Shown: piece after piece, positions 52,513 to 62,605 of the stretch
Layout of the letters: every line of letters starts with the position of its first letter
Numbering within the stretch: position 1 is the stretch's first letter
From: Owenweeksia sp.
Lineage (GTDB): Bacteria; Bacteroidota; Bacteroidia; Flavobacteriales; Schleiferiaceae
Direction: 5' to 3'
Assembly (NCBI GenBank): GCA_028277105.1
Contig: JANQHO010000156.1
Location: 1-64,000, forward strand
Length of the DNA stretch: 64,000 bases
Position numbers and translations under genes: made by a program
The notes under the pieces: model-generated
What the model saw: the letters and a program-made list of their open reading frames with translations, nothing else
Told to the model about the DNA's origin: nothing
Database searches by the model: none

Positions 52513-54537
52513 ATGTCTTTCTATTTCAAGCTTTTAATTTTATCATTTTGCATAATAGCATCCTCTGTTTTAAAAGCCTCAATTCCAAATAAAAAAAAAG
52601 TTAGCGCCAGACAAATAGAATCAGTAATTCTTGAAGTTGATAGGCTTACAAATAGCTCAAGAGATAGTGCTATTAGTTTGATGGAAACCGCTTTTTCGAT
52701 GCTGAAACACCTTTCAGAATCTGAAGAAAAAAAAAGATTACAAGCTTGGCTTTTTGTAAAAAAAGCGGATTTCATAAAATTGGAAAAACCGGATAGCGCA
52801 CGTAATTACCTAAATCATGGTCACTTATATTTTATAAAGCACCCTGATTATTCTACACTTACTGATATATATGGAATTAAAGCTGACCTCGACTGGCTCA
52901 GCGGCAATACAAGAGAATGCATTGCTAACTTGGACAGTGCCATATATTTTGCACAGCTCCAATCAGAACCTCGTGCCATAGCCATGGAATATTTTAGTAG
53001 CGGTTATTATCTCCAAAATTTAGATCGATGGTATGAGAGCTTTGATAAAGCAACATCTGCCAATGAATATGCGATTTTAAGCGGGGATTCATTGGCCCTC
53101 TCTGCCTCAAATTTACTGCTGGGATCTGTGTATGAACATTTTGATCAATTAGACAAAGCCGAATTCCATCTTGCAAAATCTTTAGTATACGGAAAGAGCG
53201 AATGGGACCTATCACCTATGTACGAACGATATGGAGATATTCTTATTAAGAATAAAAAATTTGAAAAGGTTATTGAGTCTTACAATAATTCATTAATTCT
53301 ATACAAACTCAAAGAAGAATTCGATTACGCCTTAAAAATCTACGTGAAAATCGGTTTAGCCTATCTGGAAATGGGCCAATATGAAAATGCCAAACGAAAC
53401 TACGCTGAAATGCAAAGTGTTGTTGACAAACTAACCATCGAGGGTGCGAGGTTTATGTATTTGTTTTATAGTGCCAAATTTCATGTGGCAATAGGAAAAA
53501 AAAGAGAAGCTATTGAATACCTAAACAAGCTAAGGCTATTGGATTATTTTGAAAAAAGCAGAATGACTTTTAAGCTTTTAAAATACCTAAAAGACATTTC
53601 TATTCTATATGATCAAGTTGGAATGCGCGATCAGTCCTATTTGTATTTATCCAAGTGGGCAGAATTGGAAGACAGCTTAACCTCTCACTCAAATCTAAAA
53701 CATCTGAATGATGTTGAGCAATTGTATTTAGCTGAGCGTCAAAAAAACAAAGAAATAAACGCTACGAATAAGGCTTTAATTGCAAGTCAGAATAAACAAT
53801 ACGTTTTAGGAATAAGCTTATTGATAATCATTCTAATCGCAACAGTAATAATATACTTAGTAAGGGTAAGGGCTTTCAAGGAAAAAGAACAATACAAAAC
53901 CAAACTCCAGGAGACACTTTTAGAACAAGTTTTGATAGGGCAAGATGAAGAGCGTCAACGATTAGCCCGCGAATTACACGATGGCATTGGACAGTCTCTT
54001 GCTGCTCTTAAAATGCAATTAAAAATGTCAAAAGAAGCTCAAGCTTCTGAAAAGAACCTTAAACGAGTTGAGACTCTTTGCAAGGAGGTACGTCATATTT
54101 CTCATCAAATGATGCCCGTGGTCTTGCAAGAAAACGGGCTTATCGAAGCGGTTAACAAACTTGTGAATAGCAGCTTGCGAAAAAATGGGGTAGAAGTAGA
54201 TTTATTAATACATGGAATAAGCGAGAGGCTTCCGAGTAACATTGAGATACACTTATATAGAATACTACAGGAATTAATCAATAATATTCTAAAACACTCC
54301 AAAGCTACAAAGGTAGGTGTACAGATTTTGAAACAGAACAATAAGCTTTTATTTATTACGGAAGATAATGGTAGGGGGTTTTCTAAAAACTCATCTTCAA
54401 ACGGCATCGGCTTGGCCAATATAAAGTCACGATTACAATTAATATCAGGTGAACTTGAAATTGAATCAGAACCTGGTAATGGGACATTTATCAGAATTGT
54501 TTTGGAACTGAAAACTCGAAATAAAATGATAGCCTAA
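52513..54537 (+). CDS. TPR sensor histidine kinase, NarL/HisKA_3 type
   Basis: 674 aa: signal peptide, about six TPR-like units (about 50-400), one transmembrane helix (about 435-455, VLGISLLIIILIATVIIYLV), HisKA_3 with phospho-acceptor His489 (RQRLARELHDGIGQSL), and HATPase (LQELINNILKHSKA, NGIGLANIKSRL). Forms a two-component pair with the NarL-type regulator 10 nt downstream. The coding sequence is visibly more A/T-rich than the uronate and Bat genes. Confidence 0.93.
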   Translation: MSFYFKLLILSFCIIASSVLKASIPNKKKVSARQIESVILEVDRLTNSSRDSAISLMETAFSMLKHLSESEEKKRLQAWLFVKKADFIKLEKPDSARNYLNHGHLYFIKHPDYSTLTDIYGIKADLDWLSGNTRECIANLDSAIYFAQLQSEPRAIAMEYFSSGYYLQNLDRWYESFDKATSANEYAILSGDSLALSASNLLLGSVYEHFDQLDKAEFHLAKSLVYGKSEWDLSPMYERYGDILIKNKKFEKVIESYNNSLILYKLKEEFDYALKIYVKIGLAYLEMGQYENAKRNYAEMQSVVDKLTIEGARFMYLFYSAKFHVAIGKKREAIEYLNKLRLLDYFEKSRMTFKLLKYLKDISILYDQVGMRDQSYLYLSKWAELEDSLTSHSNLKHLNDVEQLYLAERQKNKEINATNKALIASQNKQYVLGISLLIIILIATVIIYLVRVRAFKEKEQYKTKLQETLLEQVLIGQDEERQRLARELHDGIGQSLAALKMQLKMSKEAQASEKNLKRVETLCKEVRHISHQMMPVVLQENGLIEAVNKLVNSSLRKNGVEVDLLIHGISERLPSNIEIHLYRILQELINNILKHSKATKVGVQILKQNNKLLFITEDNGRGFSKNSSSNGIGLANIKSRLQLISGELEIESEPGNGTFIRIVLELKTRNKMIA

Positions 54538-54547
54538 AGCATATACA

Positions 54548-55186
54548 ATGGAATCTCTAGTAATTGCCGAAGACCATAAATTAATTATCGAAGGTTACAA
54601 ACTTCTAATTAATGAGATCGATGGACTTGAAATCGTAGATATTGTTCTTAATGGGGAGAGAGCAATACAGGCGGTTGAACGATGCAAACCTGATTATCTC
54701 ATCCTGGATTTGCACATGCCTAAGGTTAACGGACTGGAGGTGTTAACTTATGTTAGCGAACATCAACTTAAAACAAAAGTAATTATAATTAGCATGTTTG
54801 GTGATGCCTCAATGCATAAAGAAGCACTGCGCCTTGGGGCTAAAGGCTACATTCTGAAGCACGCTGATCAGGAGGAATTTACTACTGCCATTAATATGGT
54901 TAGGAGAGGTAAAAACTATTACAGTGCAGAGATATTTGAAGAACAAGAGACCATTAATAATATCCCTGGAACCAAACCAATTATTCCTATGGTCAGTCTT
55001 TCTTCAAAAGAAGAGGAAATTCTTGTTTTGATCGCCTCAGGTAAAACCAATAAGGAGATAGCAAAAATGCTAAACCGCAGCTACAAAACAATAGATACAC
55101 ATCGCACCAACTTAATGAAAAAGATTAATGCCAACAATGTTACAGGTTTGGTTCGTTATGCTATTGCAAATGGTTATAATATATAG
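54548..55186 (+). CDS. NarL/LuxR-family response regulator
   Basis: 212 aa: receiver with Asp54 (LILDLHMPKVNG) and Lys in ILKHA, and a C-terminal LuxR helix-turn-helix (LSSKEEEILVLIASGKTNKEIAKMLNRSYKTIDTHRTNLMKKI, about 150-192). Partner of the upstream kinase. Confidence 0.95.
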   Translation: MESLVIAEDHKLIIEGYKLLINEIDGLEIVDIVLNGERAIQAVERCKPDYLILDLHMPKVNGLEVLTYVSEHQLKTKVIIISMFGDASMHKEALRLGAKGYILKHADQEEFTTAINMVRRGKNYYSAEIFEEQETINNIPGTKPIIPMVSLSSKEEEILVLIASGKTNKEIAKMLNRSYKTIDTHRTNLMKKINANNVTGLVRYAIANGYNI

Positions 55187-55217
55187 ATTAATGCTTTAGA
55201 TTTTTCTTTAAAACAAA

Positions 55218-55244
55218 AGTAGTCGCTCAGATTGAACGACTACT
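55218..55244 (-). terminator. Rho-independent terminator after the giant T9SS gene
   Basis: On the minus strand an 11-bp stem (AGTAGTCGTTC with one G-T pair) with a 5-nt loop is followed by TTTTGTTTT. Confidence 0.8.
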
Positions 55245-55285
55245 CCCTCCCTATTGCCTCCTCTTTATAAAGAGAATCAATGAGC

Positions 55286-58200
55286 CTATCTTTTGAGAAT
55301 TTTAGCCAATCGGGATCTGACATTGTTGCCATCCAACCTTAATATATAGAAGCCATTCGGCAAATCGCTAATGTCGATTACCCCCTTATACGTACCATTG
55401 ATATTATTTATTTGAAACCTTCTTATTTTTTTCCCGGAAAGATCTGACACTTCAATTATCGCTTCACTTGATCCAAATTGAAATTCAATTTGTAGCATTC
55501 CTTCACTTGGGTTTGGATATACAACAAAATCTCTCAACACATCGTATTCATTGGTGCTAATACTACTACAGAAATCCACATAGATTTCAACTATAGCTGA
55601 GTCACTTCCACAAGAACCGTTTCCCGTAAGCTTATATTGGTATCTATAAGTAGTGTTGGGTATAGAAACCTGATTAAGATCCAAAACTGATCCATTTAAA
55701 CCTCCGGAGCCATCTATATCTACCCAAGTTCCACCTGGGTCGTGTGCACCTAAATAGGTGGTCAGGTCAACAAGAATTGTGTCGCATATTGTATCATGAG
55801 CATCGCTTCCTGCATTGGGCAAAGCGTCAATAGTAAGGGTGACTTCACTCGAATCGTTAGAACAGCCCGGGGCTGAAACAATGTAATAAACCGGGAAAGT
55901 TCCAGAACCAGAAATTGAAGGGCTAAAAGTACTTCCACTCAAAGCTGCGCTTATATTAGGAGCAACCCAGCTACCTCCAGAAGAATGAGATCCTATATAA
56001 GTAACAAGGTCAATTGGTGGAACATTTTCACAGGCATTGAGCAGGCTATCCTTTCCAGCCGTTGGGCAATTTGATGTACAAAAATTAAAGGGTCCTACCC
56101 ATGTACTTAATATTCCATTTGAGCAACTATCCTGTACATAGAAATCATAACAGGAATCACCCGCTAGGCCAGTTAATGTTACTGTGTCGTTATTCAAGGA
56201 TTTCAATGTTGTACCCGCTGTTACGAAATTAAATCCAGCAGGCCCATATTTTACATTCCAATAGAAACTGTTAACAGGTGCCCAGTAAACATCGGCACTA
56301 CCTGTGCTGACATTTGTAACACCTAGTGCTGTAGAAGCATTACAAGGTGCTGAAGCTAAAGTAGTAAAGGTAAATGGACCAGCCCATCCCGATGAAGCTT
56401 CTGTACCACAACTATCCTGAATATAGAAATCATAAATAGTGGAAGGTATTAAAGCGTGATTAGGGGCAGTTAATTGAAAAAAGGTATCTGTTTCAGCTTT
56501 TATTTGCACCCCAAAACCCAAAGCAAAACCTGTACCTCCATATTGAATATTAAAAGTATTCCCTGTTCCTGGAGACCAAGACAATAGTGCTGAGTTTAAA
56601 GTAATGTTAGTAGCAACTCCGTTACTTGAGCTTTGACAAGGAAGAATGAACTCATCAGCCCCTATATCCGGATAAACAATAGAGCGGGAATCACCATCTA
56701 TATCAGTTAAAACATTAAGGGAGTCACCCGAGTTATTTACAATCTGAGCCGAAGCATGAAGGTCGGTTAAACTTAGAAATTGAGGGTCTCCGGAAACAGA
56801 ATGCACGTTTTTACCAGGGTAGGCTGCCTGTATAGAAGGCAAAGAACTATAAACTGTACTTCCCACTTTGAAAAGGTCACCATTCTTATTCTTACCTGAA
56901 TGATAATAATTATTATAATCCATTATAATTGTTGGGTCAACGCTAGCTTGAAATTCAACCGCAAAACCAGAATCTGCAAAAAATATATTATTCCTTATAT
57001 CTAATTGTGTGGTATTAGAACTAAACCGCATTCTGCTGATTGAATTATGAATAACTTCAACCTTATCTACACCTGCCAATGATAAACCATTGCCAGTAGC
57101 AGAATTGACCATATTGTTTTTAACCTCCGCATTGGAGCTAACCCATACGGCAATCCCTATATCGTCAATATTGATTTTATTACCGGAGATTTCAAAATCC
57201 TTTCCTCCCCAGTTTCGAATGCCGAATTCACCTAAACCAACAATGTCATTATTCAGTATTTTATAGTTACTGTTCCTAAGACTTGAAATGCCCCCACGAT
57301 AGTTTCCTCTAAAGGAATTACCCAACACTACTGTATTACTATCTTGAAAACTATTATCAGAACTTCCATGTAGGAATAAACCATACGTACCATTCTTAAT
57401 GATGTTATTTTTGATTACCAAATTATCCCCGTACCCCCCATTATTAGCCAGTAAACCGTTTAATACATCACTGGCACAAATGGCAAATGTATTGTTATTT
57501 GAACTTGTTACCGGACCAATGATAACGCAATTGTCAATCGTTATGTTATCCGACTCTGCCGTTATTAATATTGTCCATTGATTGAAGTTACCGGAGCTGG
57601 AACTGACTACTTTCAGGTTTCTAAAAATCATGTTATCTGCTCCATTAAATTTTACTACTTCATTTTGTGTTAAGCTATCTTGTGATAAAATGGTAGAACT
57701 ACTATCCGCACCATTAAATGTAACTACGTTAATAGATGAGCTTCCATTCAATTCTTTTAAATCCAGGTACTCATTTTGATAATTTCCAGATGCTATATTA
57801 ATGGTTACGGGCCCATTAATTCCGCATAGGTACATTCTCCTGACCGCATCGCTAACTGTGTGAAAATTAGTGGGTGATAGCGGATTATTAGTATTGACTG
57901 TTAACAGACCATTTATAGGGCCTAAACATGGTGTTGTAAATCGAATAGGACCTAACTTGGTAATATAGTTATTGGAAGAACTACAAACCCTTCTCACATA
58001 TACATCGTAACAAGTTTCTTTTGTTAATCCAGTTATGGTCATAGGGCTGGTTCCGATATTAACTGTTCCGGCGGTTCCTTGCGTAAAACCGCAAGGCCCC
58101 CACTCTATTTCATAGTTTTTACCATCTGCATCAAAACTAATGGTAGCAGAAGTAGCAGATAGTGAATCTATTTTAAAGCCTGCCACCTGTTGGCAAGTAT

Positions 58201-60499
58201 CCAATGGTAAAACAATCTCATCAGCTCCAATATCAGGGAATGATGATAATCGCAAATCCCCATCTATATCATCTAAAACAGTAATGCTTGAGTCTCCCTT
58301 ATTATCCGCTAATGGGCCTAATACATGGAAATCCTGATTACCAATAAAAAGAGGGTCTCCTTCAAGCGAATTAGTGTTTAACCAATCATCGGCAAGTCTC
58401 CAGTCAAAAATATTACTGTATACAGTTGAACCAACACTGTAGGTGGGTGCCGATCCCGTAGAATAATAGATATTATGATCTAAAATGTCCTTTGCATTAA
58501 AAGACTCATCCGAATATAATACAACACCACCTGCAAATTCGGTATAAAAAATATTATTGCGAATATCAACGTCACTTTGAAACCTGATCCGTATAGCAGG
58601 TTTTCCTACAAACGTATTGTTATAGATAGAAGTGTTAGAATTTCGATAATCATATAATGCGTAATCTGTATTGGATGAAACCATGTTGTTGTATATTTTC
58701 GATTTAACACCCGTACTGTGTTGCGCATTCGAATTTCTCACGAATAAAGCCCTATCATTCGAGTGTATTTTGTTGTGGGAAATCTCAAAATCAGTTGCTC
58801 CATTTATTTGGACCGCATCGGCACCGATATTTATCAACGAATCTGCATCGTTAAAAGAAATTCTCAAATTGCGAGCTTTGGATATCTCAATGGCATGGTC
58901 ATCCTGGTACCTGAAAGTATTATTGATAATATTTGCACCATTAACATAATCCCTCGCGCTAGAACGATTTCCTCCTAAAAGTGCTATACCTGACTCACCT
59001 CCTATGAATTTTGAATTGCTGATGTTAATGTGATTCGTATTCGTATTGTAACCAAGGGAATGACCGGACATACTGCTGGAAGCGACTATGGCAGTCCTAC
59101 CCGCAATACTACTAATAGGAAGACTGAAAAAACAGCTATCTATTTCAATGTGTTCAGCTAGATCTTGCATCATAACACACCAAGCTTTACCACTACCAGT
59201 ATTGCTGATCCTCATATTCTTAAATGTTATGTAATCAGTACCCTGTAACAACACTGTTGCGGTATCATAAGCAGAGGAATAGGTAAGTTCCACTAAAGAG
59301 GTATCTCCTCCATCAAAGGTTATTCTACTATTTGGCCCTGTTGTGTTAAACAATTCATCCAAATGGATATGATCAATATAAGTACCCGGAGCTATGTTAA
59401 TCAGAAGATTACCGCAAATACCTCTTGTTTTTAAAATACGACTTGCCTCGGTGAAACTCACAAAATTGTTTTGACTAGTTGAATTCGGATCTATAGTATA
59501 AACACCCGAGATAGCTGGTAAAAAAATTGTGGAAATAGTATCGTTTGCTGGATCTGAATCCAGGTTACCATTAGCTGCATTTATCCATACTTTTACTGCA
59601 CTACCCTGCGGATTGGTTAAAACAACATTCCCAATATTGACTCTCATTTCATTTGGGTTTTGACCTCCTATTGTGTCCAGTAAGCCTGTGAATAAATAAG
59701 GGCTTTGAACAACACCATCAACAGACCAATTAATGGAAGCAGATGTAATTCTATTGGAACCATAATTTCTGAGGGTTACATACACTGGAGAAGAGCCCAG
59801 ACACCGTCCATAGGATGAATCCACACAAACGAGGCCCATATTATCAGGAGTATTTGCAAAGGGCGTATACACTACACCTCCCTGAAACAAATAAGATGAT
59901 GTATCATTATATACGTTTGGTATTTGGTTCGTAATGTATCCTTTATCCGGCCCCGAATTAACATAAACAATACTATCGTTATTCGTAAAAAGGGAATCAT
60001 AATTGCTCAACCACCCACTCGAAACCAGTGACCCACCGTCTGTTCCAATTATGAAAAATCCATATGTACCTGCTTTAAACGAAATGCCTGACCCACATTT
60101 CCCCAATAGTTCACTGTAAGTTATTCTACCACCTGTAGCATTAAAATTAAATAAAGCCGTAGCCATTTTCTCCCAACCGTTGGCAGCTTCTATTACCGGG
60201 GCACTATTTGGGATGTGTTGAACTCCTCCTTTTCTGAAATAAACATCAAAATCATATTGTCCACTTATATTACTGTTTAACTCGATGATGAATCTATCAA
60301 TGGTCACCGCTTTTTTTAAATCCAACTCAAAGGTCGCCCCGGGGATTCCAAATGCAAGCGGCCCCAATCTGAGAACAGTGTCCCTTACGTTAGTTTGCCC
60401 ACTACTGTTTAGTGTTAGCAATACCAATATGATCAATGGTATTAGCTGTTGGCACTTGCTGAAAGCAGCTCTGAGGATTATGAAAATTTTTCTTTTCAT
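55286..60499 (-). CDS. Giant T9SS surface protein: beta-helix and fibronectin-III modules, duplicated
   Basis: 1737 aa. Signal peptide, an N-terminal beta region (about 35-330), right-handed beta-helix block 1 (about 345-760), a fibronectin-III-like domain, beta-helix block 2 (about 875-1290), two more fibronectin-III-like domains, two Ig/PKD-like cysteine-poor modules (GSWVAPNISAAL and GTWVDIDGSGGL) and a T9SS sorting domain (FVVYPNPSEG to LPNGFYILRLDG). The two helix blocks end alike (DIDGDLRLSSFPDIGADE and DIDGDSRSIVYPDIGADE), showing an internal duplication. Surface exposed; an adhesin or polysaccharide-binding protein is more likely than an enzyme because no catalytic set was seen. Confidence 0.9.
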   Translation of the reverse strand: MKRKIFIILRAAFSKCQQLIPLIILVLLTLNSSGQTNVRDTVLRLGPLAFGIPGATFELDLKKAVTIDRFIIELNSNISGQYDFDVYFRKGGVQHIPNSAPVIEAANGWEKMATALFNFNATGGRITYSELLGKCGSGISFKAGTYGFFIIGTDGGSLVSSGWLSNYDSLFTNNDSIVYVNSGPDKGYITNQIPNVYNDTSSYLFQGGVVYTPFANTPDNMGLVCVDSSYGRCLGSSPVYVTLRNYGSNRITSASINWSVDGVVQSPYLFTGLLDTIGGQNPNEMRVNIGNVVLTNPQGSAVKVWINAANGNLDSDPANDTISTIFLPAISGVYTIDPNSTSQNNFVSFTEASRILKTRGICGNLLINIAPGTYIDHIHLDELFNTTGPNSRITFDGGDTSLVELTYSSAYDTATVLLQGTDYITFKNMRISNTGSGKAWCVMMQDLAEHIEIDSCFFSLPISSIAGRTAIVASSSMSGHSLGYNTNTNHINISNSKFIGGESGIALLGGNRSSARDYVNGANIINNTFRYQDDHAIEISKARNLRISFNDADSLINIGADAVQINGATDFEISHNKIHSNDRALFVRNSNAQHSTGVKSKIYNNMVSSNTDYALYDYRNSNTSIYNNTFVGKPAIRIRFQSDVDIRNNIFYTEFAGGVVLYSDESFNAKDILDHNIYYSTGSAPTYSVGSTVYSNIFDWRLADDWLNTNSLEGDPLFIGNQDFHVLGPLADNKGDSSITVLDDIDGDLRLSSFPDIGADEIVLPLDTCQQVAGFKIDSLSATSATISFDADGKNYEIEWGPCGFTQGTAGTVNIGTSPMTITGLTKETCYDVYVRRVCSSSNNYITKLGPIRFTTPCLGPINGLLTVNTNNPLSPTNFHTVSDAVRRMYLCGINGPVTINIASGNYQNEYLDLKELNGSSSINVVTFNGADSSSTILSQDSLTQNEVVKFNGADNMIFRNLKVVSSSSGNFNQWTILITAESDNITIDNCVIIGPVTSSNNNTFAICASDVLNGLLANNGGYGDNLVIKNNIIKNGTYGLFLHGSSDNSFQDSNTVVLGNSFRGNYRGGISSLRNSNYKILNNDIVGLGEFGIRNWGGKDFEISGNKINIDDIGIAVWVSSNAEVKNNMVNSATGNGLSLAGVDKVEVIHNSISRMRFSSNTTQLDIRNNIFFADSGFAVEFQASVDPTIIMDYNNYYHSGKNKNGDLFKVGSTVYSSLPSIQAAYPGKNVHSVSGDPQFLSLTDLHASAQIVNNSGDSLNVLTDIDGDSRSIVYPDIGADEFILPCQSSSNGVATNITLNSALLSWSPGTGNTFNIQYGGTGFALGFGVQIKAETDTFFQLTAPNHALIPSTIYDFYIQDSCGTEASSGWAGPFTFTTLASAPCNASTALGVTNVSTGSADVYWAPVNSFYWNVKYGPAGFNFVTAGTTLKSLNNDTVTLTGLAGDSCYDFYVQDSCSNGILSTWVGPFNFCTSNCPTAGKDSLLNACENVPPIDLVTYIGSHSSGGSWVAPNISAALSGSTFSPSISGSGTFPVYYIVSAPGCSNDSSEVTLTIDALPNAGSDAHDTICDTILVDLTTYLGAHDPGGTWVDIDGSGGLNGSVLDLNQVSIPNTTYRYQYKLTGNGSCGSDSAIVEIYVDFCSSISTNEYDVLRDFVVYPNPSEGMLQIEFQFGSSEAIIEVSDLSGKKIRRFQINNINGTYKGVIDISDLPNGFYILRLDGNNVRSRLAKILKR

Positions 60500-61045
60500 C
60501 TTTGAATAAGATTATTTTAATTAATATAAAATCAGTATCATCTATGTTCATCAACAAAGAAAAATCACTAGATCTCAACCCGCAATCAGGTAAAGACTGT
60601 ATTTGCATAAGGTAAATACCCGATGTAGATGCACCTTTAGGGCCTGCAACTCGACTCTTTATGGGAATAAGTATGAATAATCTCTTTTGGACTGAGAGTC
60701 TAAGGAGAAAAAACTGTGCAGAAAATAACCCACCTTTACCGCTCTTTCCTTAGTTGAAGAAACCAGAAGTAATTTTCTTAAAGGGAGTATGTTTAGCTAA
60801 TATTGTATAATTGGCTAAGTGCATTGAAAATATTCTCATTTCTTTTACCACCACCGGTCTTTCAACGAATCAGCATTTTCGCTACTTCACTTTTGAATGA
60901 GGTTAATAAACAGTTGTTCAATGTCTGACATGCGTGTTCTTTACTAACCGCCAACATATGCATAAACGCACCTAATTTACTCAAAAAGTGCGTTTGTTTT
61001 TTCTAATACCTACAACACGTTTTGCTCTTTTACTTCTAGTTCATC
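60500..61045. other. 546-bp gene-free stretch
   Basis: Between the giant gene's start and the end of the four-helix-bundle gene. It must hold the giant gene's promoter, though no TAnnTTTG match was found on the minus strand. No frame worth calling. One hairpin at 60964-60995 is listed separately. Confidence 0.5.
60964..60995 (+). terminator. Terminator-like hairpin without an upstream gene
   Basis: AAACGCAC pairs with GTGCGTTT across a 16-nt loop and is followed by GTTTTTTC on the plus strand. No plus-strand gene ends nearby, so if real it may close an unannotated small transcript. Confidence 0.35.
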
Positions 61046-61399
61046 TTAGTTTTCCAGGTTTTTTATCATTGCGTAAAGTATACGAGAAAGTTCATCCGCT
61101 AAAGCGAGAAGTTCTTTATACAGTTGAGAGGGGATTAGGTTTTGATCTCGGAGTATATCTAAAGCAGCCACGCACTCAAATAATGACCCTCTTGCAATGA
61201 CCATATAATTTTTTCGAGATGGCGGAGTAAAACGACTGGAACCTTCTGCGATATTTAGGATAATGCTTAACGAAGCTCTTCCTAATTGGTCTCGATGATA
61301 TCTTTTTAAACCTTCGGATTCTAAAATATCTTCAGTAATCCTAAAGTGAAATGCTTTAGCTTTCTGGTAAACAGTAAGTTTTTGAAATTCAAATGCCAT
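61046..61399 (-). CDS. Four-helix-bundle protein (S23/IVP family)
   Basis: 117 aa from ATG 61399; a longer frame reaches back through the tRNA gene and is rejected. The family pattern is clear: FEFQKLTVYQKAKAF, DQLGRASLSIILNIAEGSSR, YMVIARGSLFECVAALDI. Homologues are often encoded in intervening sequences of 23S rRNA genes; elsewhere they lie next to tRNA or mobile elements. Its function is not known. It begins about 90 nt downstream of tRNA-Ala on the same strand. Confidence 0.9.
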   Translation of the reverse strand: MAFEFQKLTVYQKAKAFHFRITEDILESEGLKRYHRDQLGRASLSIILNIAEGSSRFTPPSRKNYMVIARGSLFECVAALDILRDQNLIPSQLYKELLALADELSRILYAMIKNLEN

Positions 61400-61431
61400 G
61401 ATGCTGTAGAGTGAGAATGAGTGTGAGTGCG

Positions 61432-61486
61432 AAGAAAAAACAAAACGGAGCGTGTCGCTCTCGCTCTCACACTCCGCTCTGTTTTG
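61432..61486 (-). terminator. Imperfect terminator hairpin after tRNA-Ala
   Basis: Directly after the tRNA on the minus strand, CAAAA/CGGAG/TGT blocks pair with ACA/CTCCG/TTTTG blocks, with bulges and a GAGAGCGAGAGCG loop, followed by TTTTTTC. Confidence 0.5.
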
Positions 61487-61560
<74 letters not shown>

Positions 61561-61597
61561 TTTTTTGAGGAGGGCAAATATAATAAAACCCTGTTAT

Positions 61598-62479
61598 TTA
61601 TTGCACATCTGTTTTTACCCTCTCCTGATGCTCCCGCCTGAGCTCTTTGGTAGTCTTCCGGCTGCCATCATGACTCCAACCGGGAGGGCCAAAAATATAG
61701 TCCTTGAAATATTTCGGATAACGCCATACATCCCTGATCATATCCCACCACTCGTGGGTAGCAATAATTAAGGGGTTATAGGTGTCAATATTTTTGGTAA
61801 GTCCATAAGTAGGCCTTTCTTCTTCCGGTTGAAAAGTACCGAATAACTTATCCCAAATGATCAATATTCCGGCATGATTGCGATCGAGATATTTGATGTC
61901 GGAAGCGTGATGCACCCGGTGGTGAGAAGGGGTGTTAAAGATCGCTTCAAACCAGCGCGGAAGTTTTTTAACCACTTCGGTATGGATCCAAAACTGGTAC
62001 AAAAGGCTTACACTTTGCATAAAAACGATCATCAAGGGGTGAAAGCCGGCTAATGGCATCCAAAGCCAGAAGATAAAACTACCGGTAAAGTTTCCTGTCC
62101 AGGTTTGACGCAAGGCCGTTGCCAGATTGTACTTTTGAGAGGAGTGGTGAATGATGTGGCTGGCCCAAAAAAACCTCACATTATGGGCGGTACGATGAAA
62201 CCAATAATAGCTGAGGTCATCCGCAAAAAGACACAATGCCCAAACCCACCATTCAAAACCTAATTCGAAAAGGCGAAATTGATACATCAGATAATAGGCA
62301 CCAAAAACCAAGGTTTTGGAAATCAAGCCAGTAAGCACATTACCCAACCCCATAGCTATGCTGCTCAAAGCGTCTTTGGCTTCATAAAAGTCGGCTTTCA
62401 TACGGGCAGTAATAATCACTTCTACAGCAATGAATGTCACAAAGAAAGGAATGGCATAATGAATGAGATCGGGGAACAT
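61598..62479 (-). CDS. Sterol-desaturase/fatty-acid-hydroxylase-family protein
   Basis: 293-aa inner-membrane di-iron protein. About four hydrophobic segments and the histidine boxes HRTAH (95-99), HIIHH (108-112) and HHRVHH (186-191) needed for the metal centre. Members hydroxylate or desaturate lipids such as carotenoids, sterols or fatty acids. The substrate cannot be told. Convergent with nothing; it ends 37 nt beyond the tRNA-Ala 5' end. Confidence 0.9.
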   Translation of the reverse strand: MFPDLIHYAIPFFVTFIAVEVIITARMKADFYEAKDALSSIAMGLGNVLTGLISKTLVFGAYYLMYQFRLFELGFEWWVWALCLFADDLSYYWFHRTAHNVRFFWASHIIHHSSQKYNLATALRQTWTGNFTGSFIFWLWMPLAGFHPLMIVFMQSVSLLYQFWIHTEVVKKLPRWFEAIFNTPSHHRVHHASDIKYLDRNHAGILIIWDKLFGTFQPEEERPTYGLTKNIDTYNPLIIATHEWWDMIRDVWRYPKYFKDYIFGPPGWSHDGSRKTTKELRREHQERVKTDVQ

Positions 62480-62605
62480 TAATCAAACGTCATTTTATCT
62501 TATCGAAAATAGGAATTATTACACTTTGCCCGATTTTACGGTTGAAACCGTGCTATCCAAAAGGCTGGTAATTTTTTAAGCTATAACTTTTTAAAGATTT
62601 AAATC

